Assembly (NCBI RefSeq): GCF_009865135.1
Contig: NZ_WWGH01000002.1
Location: 1,488,001 to 1,552,000, forward strand
Direction: 5' to 3'
Source of the DNA: Streptomyces sp. SID8374
Lineage (GTDB): Bacteria; Actinomycetota; Actinomycetes; Streptomycetales; Streptomycetaceae
Length of the DNA stretch: 64,000 nt
The position numbers were made by a program, and so were the translations under genes. The notes beneath the pieces were generated by a model that did no database searches, was not told the origin of the DNA, and worked only from the letters and a program-made list of their open reading frames with translations. Shown piece after piece: positions 25,085-33,445 of the stretch; positions within the stretch are counted from its first letter, which is position 1; every line of letters starts with the position of its first letter.

Positions 25085-25927
25085 TCACTTCAGTTCCAAC
25101 TCGACGCGGTAGAGCACCTTGGCGCCGCCCTCGGCGGCGATCCGCAGCAGGTCGGCGTTCTGGTAGCCCTCGGCGCCCTTGACCGAGACGGCCGTGGTGA
25201 CCGGGCCGATCCGGGACTTGGACCAGACGTAGTCCTGCGTCCCGCCCGAGCCGGGGCCGGTGAACTTCCCGGCCTCGAAGAGCGAGGCGTCCGCGTTGCG
25301 CACGTCCTTCTGGTCGAACTGGAGCGACATCAGCCCGCTGAGCCGCTGCCCGCCGCCCAGCTCCTGCGACGGGCAGCGGAAGCTCTCCTGGACGGTGTCC
25401 TTGATCTCCCGGTCGGCATCCTCGACGGTCTTGTGCACCGTGACGGTCACCGCCCCCCGGACCCGCCCCTTGCCGTCCTGCGCCGGGATGTCGAGTCGCC
25501 GGGTGAAGGAGTCCAGTACCCCGTCGGGCAGCGCGCTCCGGCTCCAGACACAGGAATCGGCCAGTACGGTCCAGGTCCCTGCGGTCTCGTACGGTGTGCC
25601 GCGCACCATGCCCGCCGTCCAGTCGGCCTCCCCGAGCGCGGCGTTACGCGTCAGCCTGCGGGCCTCGGCCGCCGTCTTCGGCACCCGGGCCGGGTCCGGA
25701 GTGAACTCGTACGCGCTCGGCAGCGCGCCCGGCTCCTTGGTCTCCCCGGGCTTCTTCGGCTCCGGCGTCCCGGACGGGTCCACCGGCTCCCCGGCCTGCC
25801 GCACGGAGTTCGACGGCTTCGGATCCTCCCCGGACTTCGTCCCCGCGTTTCCGCAGCCCGCCAGCAGGACCCCCGCCGCCGCGACCGCCACCACACGTAC
25901 CCCGTTGCGCCTGTGCTTCGTCATCAT
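25085..25927 (-). CDS. Unrecognised lipoprotein upstream of the receptor kinase
   Basis: The 280-residue protein starts with a lipoprotein signal peptide (VVAVAAAGVLLAGCGN; lipobox LLAGC). An acidic, Pro/Lys-rich linker of about 60 residues follows, then a globular domain. One Cys pair is visible (DSCVWS and FRCPS), likely a disulfide. It should be anchored outside the membrane, close to the outer domain of the kinase encoded 68 bases downstream. A shared operon and a role in ligand presentation or sensing are inferences. GGGGG lies before the two adjacent ATG codons at 25927 and 25924. Confidence 0.8.
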   Translation of the reverse strand: MMTKHRRNGVRVVAVAAAGVLLAGCGNAGTKSGEDPKPSNSVRQAGEPVDPSGTPEPKKPGETKEPGALPSAYEFTPDPARVPKTAAEARRLTRNAALGEADWTAGMVRGTPYETAGTWTVLADSCVWSRSALPDGVLDSFTRRLDIPAQDGKGRVRGAVTVTVHKTVEDADREIKDTVQESFRCPSQELGGGQRLSGLMSLQFDQKDVRNADASLFEAGKFTGPGSGGTQDYVWSKSRIGPVTTAVSVKGAEGYQNADLLRIAAEGGAKVLYRVELELK

Positions 25928-26367
25928 CGGACCCCCGTCGTCCCCCTGCCCCGCGCCCCGCCCGAGTCGTCGGGGCGTCGGATGCGAGGTGATTCTAGAA
26001 GCCCGGCGCGCCGGTTTGACGGCAACCCGGTACTCATGCGGCTTCCGGAACTTCTCAGCCACCGGGAGGGGTTCGCCTCTGGCGCGAGGGGGCGGGCCGT
26101 GGTATGCGCTGCCGTCAGAGGGCCCCCTTGGCTGAAATCAGGCCCTGGCGGGCGGACGGAACTCCCCTACGGCAGGGGCGGCAGCGGGGGCCCGGACATC
26201 CCGTAACCACCCTGTACGGGTTCCGTGTTCGGCGGAAAATTGGTCTGGACCACCTGTGGTGGCGGTGGTTAGCTCAACTCCGGACCCGGGGCTCCCGGGC
26301 TGCGGGCCGTCCCGTTCCGGCCCGCGTTTCCGCCGCCTGCCCGCGTCCTGCTGAGGGGATCCATCCC
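25928..26367. other. Divergent promoter region of lipoprotein/kinase and methyltransferase units
   Basis: These 440 bases separate two outward-facing units. On the minus strand a TAGAAT (25997-25992) could be the -10 of the lipoprotein gene. On the plus side a DasR-like dyad lies at 26239-26254. No gene is supported; the frame open from 26104 has poor coding character before 26368. Confidence 0.6.
26239..26254 (+). promoter_or_regulatory. DasR-responsive-element-like site
   Basis: ATTGGTCTGGACCACC matches 13 of 16 bases of the DasR consensus ACTGGTCTAGACCACT as I recall it, and contains the dyad TGGTC-TG-GACCA. DasR represses GlcNAc/chitin genes in Streptomyces until glucosamine-6-phosphate accumulates. 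The site is about 115 bases before the methyltransferase gene that heads a unit with a PIG-L deacetylase. Regulation by DasR is an inference. Confidence 0.55.
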
Positions 26368-27552
26368 GTGATCGACATCGTGGCCGTGCTCCGGGCCGAG
26401 GACGCCGTACTGGACTTCCTCTCCGTGCTCACCGCCCCCGAGTCCGTCCACCGGCAGGACGAGGGCCACGAGGTCCATGTCCTGCTCGGCGACACCGGCG
26501 AGCACCTGGTGCTCCCGGCGGGCCTGCCGCTCGCCGACCGCCTCGCCGCCCTCGCCCGGCACATCCGGCCCGTCGACGAGAGCGCCGCATCACCGGGGCC
26601 ACAGGCGCTGGCCGCCCTGATCGAGGCCGCGGCCCAGGGAGCGGAGGCCGCCCGGCTCTGGACCCACTCGCCCGCCGACACCCGCCGCAGCCGGGGCCGC
26701 CTCGGCCGGGACACCGCCGCTGCCGTCGCCCCGGGCGGGCCGCCCGTGCTGCACGCCGTAGGCCACTCCCCGTACCTCCAGTTCATCAGCGACCTCGACC
26801 GGCCGCTGAGCCGCGCCGAGGCCGGGGCCAAGCTCGCCTTCGTCAACCGGCACTGCGGCCACCTGCTGGGCACCGAATCGGCCGAGTACGTCGTCCGGAC
26901 CGGCCGGGTCCATGCCAGCGAGCGGTTCTTCGCCGCAGGACCGGCGGAGGAGCGCGAGCGGCTCTTCGCGCTGCTGGCCAGCCTCGACGAGGACGCGGCC
27001 ACGGTGCCGGACCCGTGGGAGTTCGCGACCTCCGCGTACGAGGCGGAGCGGCTGGACTCCACCGTCGCCTGGATCGCCGGGCACTGTCCGCCAGGCGGCG
27101 GCCCCCTCATCGAGGTCGGCGCCTGCGAAGGGGCGCTCACCACCCGGCTCGCGGAGAAGGGCTTCACCGTCCACGCGACCGAACCCAACCCCGTCTTCCG
27201 CCGACGGCTCACCGAGGCCGTCGGTGACACCGCCCAGGTCCATGCGGCGTCCCTGGAGGAGCTGGCCGCCCGGCCGGAGCTCCCGGGCGCGGCGTACCTC
27301 CTGATCGAGATGCTCTACTACGGCCAGGACCTCGCCCTGCTGGACCGGCTCCCGGCCGACCTGGTCTTCGTCGCCCTCGAACCCGAGACGCTCGCCACCC
27401 GGCTGACCCCCTGGCTGGAGAGCGCCCCGGACTGGGAGAAGGCGGACGAGACCCCGCTCGTGGCCCCGGCCCTGGAGACGGTCTGCGGCGGCCGCGCCTA
27501 CCTCAGCAAACGCGGCAGCGTCGGCGTCCTGCTCCGCCGCACCGGCGCCTGA
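26368..27552 (+). CDS. SAM-dependent methyltransferase (NodS-like)
   Basis: The 394-residue protein has a class-I methyltransferase domain in its C-terminal half. The SAM-binding motif I is PLIEVGACEGALTTRLAEKG, followed by VHATEPNPVFRRRL with the acidic ribose ligand. The N-terminal half (about 1-210) is unassigned and contains GHSPYLQFISDLDRPLSRAE. NodS-type enzymes N-methylate de-acetylated amino sugars, and the two genes downstream include a PIG-L deacetylase, so a glycan or glycolipid substrate is attractive. That is inference. GAGGGG lies before the GTG at 26368. The DUF1796 gene follows after 11 bases. Confidence 0.8.
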   Translation: MIDIVAVLRAEDAVLDFLSVLTAPESVHRQDEGHEVHVLLGDTGEHLVLPAGLPLADRLAALARHIRPVDESAASPGPQALAALIEAAAQGAEAARLWTHSPADTRRSRGRLGRDTAAAVAPGGPPVLHAVGHSPYLQFISDLDRPLSRAEAGAKLAFVNRHCGHLLGTESAEYVVRTGRVHASERFFAAGPAEERERLFALLASLDEDAATVPDPWEFATSAYEAERLDSTVAWIAGHCPPGGGPLIEVGACEGALTTRLAEKGFTVHATEPNPVFRRRLTEAVGDTAQVHAASLEELAARPELPGAAYLLIEMLYYGQDLALLDRLPADLVFVALEPETLATRLTPWLESAPDWEKADETPLVAPALETVCGGRAYLSKRGSVGVLLRRTGA

Positions 27553-27563
27553 CGGAGTCCGCC

Positions 27564-28184
27564 ATGTACGACGTCTGCGTCGGGCTCGGCTACCACTGCG
27601 AGTCGACCTACCAGCTCCGCCGCATCACCGGCCAGGACCGGGCCCACTTCTTCGACTGGCTGGACCTCGACCTCGTCGCCGTACGGGAGGTCATCGCGGC
27701 CGACTTCGCCAACGTGCTCCGCCCCGGCCTGAGCGAACCCTTCAGCAACGGCCTCTGCGTACGGGACCGGGGCTCGAACATCCGCTTCTTCCACGACTTC
27801 CACGCCCCGGACGGCACCCCGCTGACCCCCGCCCTCATCGCGGAGCAGCATCCGGGGGTCCGGGAGAAGTTCGCCTACCTCGCCGACCGCTGGCGGGCCC
27901 TGACGGCCTCCCGCTCCCGGGTCCTGTACGTCCACCAGGACGCGTTCGACGAGAGCGGCCCCGGCGACCTGGCGGCCCTGCACGGGCTCCTGCGCTCCCG
28001 CTACCCGGACCACGATTTCGATCTGCTCTGGCTGCGCCGTACGCCCCCGGAGGACGCCGCCGCCCTCCCGCCCGGGATCACCTGGTCCACGGTCGCCGCC
28101 CAGCCCGGCCGCTGGCAGGGCAGCGACGCGGCCTGGGACGCCGCCCTGGCCCCGCTGGACATCCCCCGGGCCCCCGCGCCCTGA
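27564..28184 (+). CDS. DUF1796 family protein (putative papain-like cysteine peptidase fold)
   Basis: The 206-residue protein shows the DUF1796 pattern: VGLGYHCESTYQLRR at the start, FFDWLDLD near residue 30, and IRFFHDFHAPDGT near residue 75. The family is annotated as a putative papain-like cysteine peptidase, based on fold prediction, with Cys 12 and later His/Asp residues as candidates. No reaction has been shown that I know of. Position between a methyltransferase and a PIG-L deacetylase, with 11- and 30-base gaps, suggests a joint pathway. GGAG precedes the ATG. Confidence 0.75.
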   Translation: MYDVCVGLGYHCESTYQLRRITGQDRAHFFDWLDLDLVAVREVIAADFANVLRPGLSEPFSNGLCVRDRGSNIRFFHDFHAPDGTPLTPALIAEQHPGVREKFAYLADRWRALTASRSRVLYVHQDAFDESGPGDLAALHGLLRSRYPDHDFDLLWLRRTPPEDAAALPPGITWSTVAAQPGRWQGSDAAWDAALAPLDIPRAPAP

Positions 28185-28214
28185 GTACCTGCTTCTGCCC
28201 CCTCCGGAGGAACC

Positions 28215-28955
28215 GTGCCCGTACCGCCCCCCTGGCGCACCCTCGTCGTCTCCCCGCACTTCGACGACGCCGCGCTCTCCCTCGCCGGGCTCCTGCCCAC
28301 CCTGCCCGGCCCCCTCGCCGTCGTCACCGTCCACGGCGGACCCCCGCCGCCCGGTTCCCCCGTCTCCTGGTGGGACAGCGTCTGCGGCTTCACCACCGCC
28401 GCCGAGGCCCACCGGGTCCGCAGCGCCGAGGACGCCCGCGCCTGCGAGCTGCTCGGCGCCGAGCAGCTCCTGATCGACCACCCCGACGGGCCGTACGTCA
28501 CCGAGGGCGAGGGCCCCGCCGCGCTGGACGCCCTCCTGAGCACCCTCGCCCCCACCATCCGGGTCCTTCTCCCGCTCGGCACCAACCAGCCCGACCACGA
28601 GGCCGTACGCCTCCGCGCCCAACGCGCCCTCGCCGCGGCCGGCGCCCCCGCCCCCTGGGTCTACGCCGACCTGCCCTACACCGGGCACCTGCCGGAGTGG
28701 GGCACCCCCGAGGCCTCCGGGGCGCTCGCCGCCAGCCAGAAGTGGGGGACCGCCTACCAGGAGCTCACCCGCCGCCACCGGGTCACCGTCCGGCACGAGC
28801 TGGTGCTCTCCGACGAGCAGTGGGCGGCCAAGCGGGCGGCGGTCCTCAGCCACGCCTCCCAGCTCGCCGCCCTCGCCCCCGACCACGGCAACTTCCTCGC
28901 CCGCTCCGGCCCCCTGCGCGCCGAGCTGATCTGGAGCCTGGAGCCGCACGGCTGA
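28215..28955 (+). CDS. PIG-L family deacetylase
   Basis: The 246-residue protein has the metal site SPHFDDAALS near residue 12 (variant of PHPDD) and a second histidine motif NQPDHEA near residue 126. PIG-L/LmbE enzymes remove N-acetyl groups from GlcNAc conjugates such as mycothiol precursors, GlcNAc-PI and glycopeptides. It is too different in context to be called MshB. It ends the three-gene unit that begins at 26368. GGAGGAACC precedes the GTG at 28215. A strong hairpin follows. Confidence 0.88.
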   Translation: MPVPPPWRTLVVSPHFDDAALSLAGLLPTLPGPLAVVTVHGGPPPPGSPVSWWDSVCGFTTAAEAHRVRSAEDARACELLGAEQLLIDHPDGPYVTEGEGPAALDALLSTLAPTIRVLLPLGTNQPDHEAVRLRAQRALAAAGAPAPWVYADLPYTGHLPEWGTPEASGALAASQKWGTAYQELTRRHRVTVRHELVLSDEQWAAKRAAVLSHASQLAALAPDHGNFLARSGPLRAELIWSLEPHG

Positions 28956-28972
28956 GCGCGCCCGGAACGCAC

Positions 28973-29006
28973 GAAGGCCCGGATGCCGGGGAGCATCCGG
29001 GCCTTC
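28973..29006. terminator. Perfect 14-bp hairpin terminator
   Basis: GAAGGCCCGGATGC pairs exactly with GCATCCGGGCCTTC over a six-base loop, between the PIG-L stop and the convergent pssA stop. It probably works in both directions. Confidence 0.88.
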
Positions 29007-29028
29007 GCCCTGTTCTGTGTCCGTACCG

Positions 29029-29889
29029 CTACGGCAGCTGCGCCGCCCGCGCCTCGCGCCGGTTGTCACGGAAGGTGTTGACCCGTCGCGCCGTGGCGAA
29101 GAGCGGGATCACCGCACCGAGGACGACCTGGAGCGCACAGCCGGTCTGGAGCAGCAGCTGACCGCCCGGCGCGTCGAACGCCCAAGCGGCGAGAAGCCCC
29201 ATCGCACCGACGATCCAGCTGAGCATCGCCACCGCGAGGATGCCCCGCGGCTTGGGGTACTCGACCCGGCTCACCATCAGCCACGCCACCCCGATGATCG
29301 CGAGCAGCGTCGGGACGAAGGGCAGCTCCAGGAGCACGATCGAGACGACCGTCAGCGCTCCGAAGGGGCTCGGCATGCCCTGGAACATGCCGTCCTTCAA
29401 GGTCACACAGGAGAATCTGGCCAGCCTGAGCACCACCGCCAGCAGCACGACGATCGCCGCCAGCGCCGACACCCGCTGGTGGGCGTCGTCCGCGACCATC
29501 CCGTACACGAGCACGAAGTAGGCCGGGGCGAGCCCGAAGCTGATGAGGTCGGACAGGTTGTCCAGCTCGGCCCCCATCGGCGAGGAGCGCAGCTTGCGTG
29601 CCACGAGCCCGTCGAAGAGGTCGAAGATCGCCGCCATCAGCATGAGGATGACCGCGGTGGCCGCCGAGTGGCGGGCCATCCCCGTCTCCTCGCTGCCCGT
29701 GAGGTGCGGGATGAGGATCCCGGTGGTGGTGAAGTACACCGCCATGAATCCACACGTGGCGTTACCGAGGGTGAGCGTGTCCGCTATCGACAGCCGCATC
29801 GAGAGCGGCATGTCCTCCGCGTCCGTGTCGCTCGCCTCGCCGGCCTCCGGAACCCAGTCGGCCTGGGTATCGGGATCAACTACGGTCAA
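29029..29889 (-). CDS. pssA: CDP-diacylglycerol--serine O-phosphatidyltransferase
   Basis: The 286-residue membrane protein carries the CDP-alcohol phosphatidyltransferase signature DGLVAR, then G and the two acidic residues in GAELDNLSD, with about eight helices around it. It joins serine to CDP-diacylglycerol to make phosphatidylserine. The next-door decarboxylase turns this into phosphatidylethanolamine. The start appears to be TTG at 29889, overlapping the psd stop by 14 bases; the next in-frame Met (29811) would lose an acidic N-terminal extension. The overlap suggests coupled translation. Confidence 0.92.
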   Translation of the reverse strand: MTVVDPDTQADWVPEAGEASDTDAEDMPLSMRLSIADTLTLGNATCGFMAVYFTTTGILIPHLTGSEETGMARHSAATAVILMLMAAIFDLFDGLVARKLRSSPMGAELDNLSDLISFGLAPAYFVLVYGMVADDAHQRVSALAAIVVLLAVVLRLARFSCVTLKDGMFQGMPSPFGALTVVSIVLLELPFVPTLLAIIGVAWLMVSRVEYPKPRGILAVAMLSWIVGAMGLLAAWAFDAPGGQLLLQTGCALQVVLGAVIPLFATARRVNTFRDNRREARAAQLP

Positions 29890-30523
29890 TTCGAGTCACC
29901 CCCGCGGTGGTGGCCTGGCCGACCTCGACCGCGACATCGATACCTTCCGGAAGGTAGATGTCGACGCGCGAGCCGAAGCGGATCAGGCCGATGCGCTCGC
30001 CCTGCTCCACCTTCGTGCCCTGGGGGAGGTACGGCACGATCCGACGGGCGACCGCTCCCGCGATCTGCACCATCTCGATGTCGCCGAGCTCGGTGTCGAA
30101 GTGCCAGACGACGCGCTCGTTGTTCTCGCTCTCCTTGTTGAACGCCGGAACGAAGCCGCCGGGGATGTGCTCGACCGACGTCACGGTGCCCGCCAGCGGC
30201 GCGCGGTTCACGTGGACGTTGAGCGGGCTCATGAAGATGGCGACCCGGGTGCGCCCGTCCTTCCACGGCATGATGCTCTGCACCACACCGTCGGCCGGGG
30301 AGATGACCCGGCCCTCGGCGATCTCGCGCTCGGGGTCACGGAAGAACCACAGCATGCCCGCCGCGAGCGCGGTGGTGGGCACGGCCGCTGCTGCCCAGCG
30401 CCCGGACTTACGGGCGCGGGCGAGGCTGAGGGCCGCGGTGGCGACGGTCGGGAGGAGCCACGGCGATGCTCCGCGTGCGATGCGGACCCCGCCGCGGTTT
30501 GCGGAGGTAGGGCTGTCGGGCAT
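29876..30523 (-). CDS. psd: Phosphatidylserine decarboxylase, short PSD-A-type proenzyme
   Basis: The 215-residue proenzyme has a hydrophobic N-terminal segment (about 20-60), the active-site region SPADGVVQSIMPW, and the C-terminal self-cleavage motif FGSRVDIYLPEG. There the Gly-Ser bond breaks and the Ser becomes the pyruvoyl cofactor. It makes phosphatidylethanolamine, a main Streptomyces membrane lipid. Its length fits the short archaeal/actinobacterial class. GAAGG lies before the ATG at 30523. It forms an operon with pssA. Confidence 0.93.
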   Translation of the reverse strand: MPDSPTSANRGGVRIARGASPWLLPTVATAALSLARARKSGRWAAAAVPTTALAAGMLWFFRDPEREIAEGRVISPADGVVQSIMPWKDGRTRVAIFMSPLNVHVNRAPLAGTVTSVEHIPGGFVPAFNKESENNERVVWHFDTELGDIEMVQIAGAVARRIVPYLPQGTKVEQGERIGLIRFGSRVDIYLPEGIDVAVEVGQATTAGVTRIDRS

Positions 30524-30703
30524 GGATGACCTTCGTAGCGGATGATGCCGCGCTGGCAACGGGGGACGGCGGCTTTCCGGCGATGCTATCGGTTGCCGGG
30601 CGCAACTGGGCAAGCCAGCAGCCGAGTCGGACTGCCGAATGGCACCCGCCGAGGGTGACCCGGTGTGATGTTCTTCGCCACCAAATCACCTCGAAAGGGA
30701 CAA

Positions 30704-31918
30704 TCAGCCCTGGAATCGGTACTCCTCCAGGAGGCGCCGGCCAATGATCATTTTCTGGATCTCGGCGGTACCTTCACCGATCAGCAGCATCGGGGCCTCG
30801 CGGTAGAGGCGCTCGATCTCGTACTCCTTGGAGAAGCCGTAACCGCCGTGGATACGGAAGGCGTCCTCGACGACTTCCTTGCAGTATTCGGAGGCGAGGT
30901 ACTTCGCCATCCCTGCCTCCAGGTCGTTACGTTCCCCGGAGTCCTTTTTGCGTGCCGCGTTCACCATCATCGCATGGGCGGCCTCGACCTTGGTGGCCAT
31001 TTCGGCCAATTTGAACTGGATCGCCTGGTGCTGGGCGATCGGTTTGCCGAAGGTGTGGCGCTGCTGGGCGTACGAAACACCCAGCTCGAATGCACGCTGA
31101 GCGACGCCGCAGCCACGCGCGGCGACATTTACCCGGCCGACCTCGACACCGTCCATCATTTGGTAAAACCCTCGGCCGGTCGTGCCCCCGAGGACTCGAT
31201 TGGCCGGAATGCGCAGGTCGTCCATGATGAGCTCGGTCGTGTCGACGCCCTTGTAGCCCATCTTGTCGATCTTCCCGGGGATGGTCAGGCCGGGCCGGAC
31301 CTCTCCGAAGCCGGGCTCCTTCTCGATCAGGAAGGCCGTCATCGACTTATGGGGCGCGGTGGCTGTTTCCTGGCTGGAGTGGCCTTCGTCACTTCGGCAG
31401 AGAACGGCCACCAGCGTCGACGTTCCGCCGTTCGTCAGCCACATCTTCTGGCCGTTGAGAACGTACTCGTCGCCGTCCCTGACGCCCTTCGACGTGATCG
31501 CCGAGACGTCGGAGCCGAGCGCCGGCTCCGACATCGAGAACGCGCCCCGCACCTCACCGAGCGCCATCCGCGGCAGGAACGTGTCCTTCTGCTCCTGGGT
31601 GCCGTGCTGCTTGAGCATGTAGGCCACGATGAAATGCGTGTTGATGATGCCGGACACGCTCATCCAGCCGCGCGCGATCTCCTCCACGCACAGCGCGTAG
31701 GTGAGCAGCGACTCACCCAGACCCCCGTACTCCTCGGGGATCATCAGCCCGAACAGGCCGAGTTCCTTGAGCCCCTCCACGATTTCCGTTGGGTACTCGT
31801 CGCGGTGCTCCAGCTGGGTCGCGACCGGAATGATCTCCTTGTCGACGAAATCCCGGACGGTGGAAAGGATTTCCCGCTGGATGTCGTTCAGACCGGCTGT
31901 CTGGGCGAGTCGCGTCAT
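30704..31918 (-). CDS. Acyl-CoA dehydrogenase, probable (2S)-methylsuccinyl-CoA dehydrogenase
   Basis: The 404-residue flavoprotein shows acyl-CoA dehydrogenase motifs throughout: FSMSEPALGSDVSAI (FAD/substrate), MWLTNGGTS, RHTFGKPIAQHQAI, and LLIGEGTAEIQ with the likely catalytic Glu. It is the last gene of the ethylmalonyl-CoA operon, so it most likely oxidises methylsuccinyl-CoA to mesaconyl-CoA. The first 45 residues are the usual alpha-domain. It follows the MaoC gene by 46 bases. About 180 bases separate it from psd, which probably has its own promoter. Confidence 0.88.
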   Translation of the reverse strand: MTRLAQTAGLNDIQREILSTVRDFVDKEIIPVATQLEHRDEYPTEIVEGLKELGLFGLMIPEEYGGLGESLLTYALCVEEIARGWMSVSGIINTHFIVAYMLKQHGTQEQKDTFLPRMALGEVRGAFSMSEPALGSDVSAITSKGVRDGDEYVLNGQKMWLTNGGTSTLVAVLCRSDEGHSSQETATAPHKSMTAFLIEKEPGFGEVRPGLTIPGKIDKMGYKGVDTTELIMDDLRIPANRVLGGTTGRGFYQMMDGVEVGRVNVAARGCGVAQRAFELGVSYAQQRHTFGKPIAQHQAIQFKLAEMATKVEAAHAMMVNAARKKDSGERNDLEAGMAKYLASEYCKEVVEDAFRIHGGYGFSKEYEIERLYREAPMLLIGEGTAEIQKMIIGRRLLEEYRFQG

Positions 31919-31964
31919 GGCTGCTTCTCCTGTGGCTTCACGCGGTTTAGGTGGGGCGACGCGG

Positions 31965-32468
31965 CTAGTTGGCGGGCGTCGGGCGGCCCGGCTGCTCGCC
32001 GCCGCGCTCCTTGATGTACGTCTCGGTGGGGACCATCACCTTGCGGCGGAACACGCAGACCACGGTGCCGTCCTGCTTGTAGCCCCTGGTCTCCACGTAC
32101 ACGATCCCGCGGTCGTTCTTGGACTTCGACGGGGTCTTGTCCAGCACGGTCGTCTCGCCGTAGATCGTGTCGCCGTGGAAGGTCGGCGCGATGTGCTTGA
32201 GCGATTCGACCTCCAGATTGGCGATGGCCTTTCCGGAGACGTCCGGCACCGACATGCCGAGCAGCAGCGAGTAGATGTAGTTGCCGACGACGACGTTCTT
32301 CCCGAAGTCGGTCGTCTTCTCGGCGTAGTTGCTGTCCATGTGCAGCGGGTGGTGATTCATGGTCAGCAGGCAGAAGAGGTGGTCGTCGTATTCCGTGACC
32401 GTCTTTCCGGGCCAGTGCTTGTAGACGGCACCGACCTCGAACTCCTCAAATGTGCGTCCGAACTGCAT
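31965..32468 (-). CDS. mch: MaoC-type hydratase, probable mesaconyl-CoA hydratase
   Basis: The 167-residue protein is a single hot-dog MaoC domain. In the ethylmalonyl-CoA pathway its place is hydration of mesaconyl-CoA to beta-methylmalyl-CoA. The hydratase motif reads TMNHHPLHMD, with Asn where most MaoC hydratases have the catalytic Asp, while the His is kept; the paralogue at 57542 has the standard Asp. It is about half the length of the double-hot-dog Mch known from Rhodobacter. The gene starts two bases after the mcl stop, with GGAGG before the ATG. Confidence 0.82.
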   Translation of the reverse strand: MQFGRTFEEFEVGAVYKHWPGKTVTEYDDHLFCLLTMNHHPLHMDSNYAEKTTDFGKNVVVGNYIYSLLLGMSVPDVSGKAIANLEVESLKHIAPTFHGDTIYGETTVLDKTPSKSKNDRGIVYVETRGYKQDGTVVCVFRRKVMVPTETYIKERGGEQPGRPTPAN

Positions 32469-32470
32469 GA

Positions 32471-33445
32471 TCAGGCCTCCGGGGCTTCGAACTTGGAGGT
32501 GCGCTGCATTCCGGCGGCCCGGCCCTTGCCCGCGATGACCAGGGCCATCTTGCGGCTGGCCTCGTCGATCATCTCGTCGCCGAGCATCGCCGAGCCCTTC
32601 TTGCCGCCCTCCTCGGAGGTGCACCAGTCGTAGGCGTCGAGGATCAGCTCGGCGTGGTCGTAGTCCTCCTGCGAGGGCGAGAACACCTCGTTGGCCGCGT
32701 CGACCTGGCCGGGGTGCAGCACCCACTTGCCGTCGAAGCCGAGGGCGGCGGCCCGGCCGGCCACCTCGCGGTAGGCGTCCACGTCACGGATCTGGAGGAA
32801 CGGGCCGTCGATCGCCTGGAGGTCGTGGGTACGGGCCGCCATCAGGATGCGCATCAGGATGTAGTGGTACGCGTCCGCCGGGTAGCCGGGCGGCTGCTGG
32901 CCGACCACCAGGGTCTTCATGTTGATCGACGCCATGAAGTCGGCCGGGCCGAAGATCAGCGTCTCCAGGCGGGGCGAGGCGGCGGCGATCTCGTCGATGT
33001 TCACCAGGCCCTTGGCGTTCTCGATCTGCGCCTCGATGCCGATCTTCCCGACCTCGAAGCCCATCGTCTTCTCGATCTGGGTCAGCAGCAGGTCCAGCGC
33101 CACGACCTGCTGGGCGTCCTGGACCTTCGGCAGCATGATGCAGTCGAGGTTGGGGCCGGCGCCCTCGACGACCGTGATGACGTCCCGGTACGTCCAGTGC
33201 GTCGTCCAGTCGTTGACCCGCACGACCCGGGTCTTGCCGCTCCAGTCACCGTTGTTCAGCGCGTCCACGATGGTGTGGCGGGCGCCCTCCTTGGCGAGCG
33301 GCGCGCAGGCGTCCTCCAGGTCCAGGAAGACCTGGTCCGCCGGGAGGCCCTGGGCCTTCTCCAGGAAGCGCGGGTTGGAGCCCGGCACGGCCAGACACGA
33401 ACGCCGGGGGCGCAGCCGGTTCACGGGGGTGGTGGGCGTGGTCAT
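32471..33445 (-). CDS. mcl: HpcH/HpaI (CitE-like) lyase, probable beta-methylmalyl-CoA/malyl-CoA lyase
   Basis: The 324-residue TIM-barrel protein has the CitE-family features RSCLAVPGSNPRFLEKA, FLDLEDACAPL (metal-binding Glu/Asp) and IGIEAQIENAKGLVNIDEI. It should cleave beta-methylmalyl-CoA to glyoxylate and propionyl-CoA, and may also handle malyl-CoA. The assignment rests on its place between ecm and mch. Its ATG overlaps the ecm stop by four bases (ATGA). Confidence 0.9.
   Translation of the reverse strand: MTTPTTPVNRLRPRRSCLAVPGSNPRFLEKAQGLPADQVFLDLEDACAPLAKEGARHTIVDALNNGDWSGKTRVVRVNDWTTHWTYRDVITVVEGAGPNLDCIMLPKVQDAQQVVALDLLLTQIEKTMGFEVGKIGIEAQIENAKGLVNIDEIAAASPRLETLIFGPADFMASINMKTLVVGQQPPGYPADAYHYILMRILMAARTHDLQAIDGPFLQIRDVDAYREVAGRAAALGFDGKWVLHPGQVDAANEVFSPSQEDYDHAELILDAYDWCTSEEGGKKGSAMLGDEMIDEASRKMALVIAGKGRAAGMQRTSKFEAPEA

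Noticed and set aside
26104..26367. N-terminal extension of the methyltransferase gene back to 26104
   Set aside because: The added residues are Arg/Pro-rich, span the DasR-like dyad, and a good ribosome-binding site lies at the GTG 26368.
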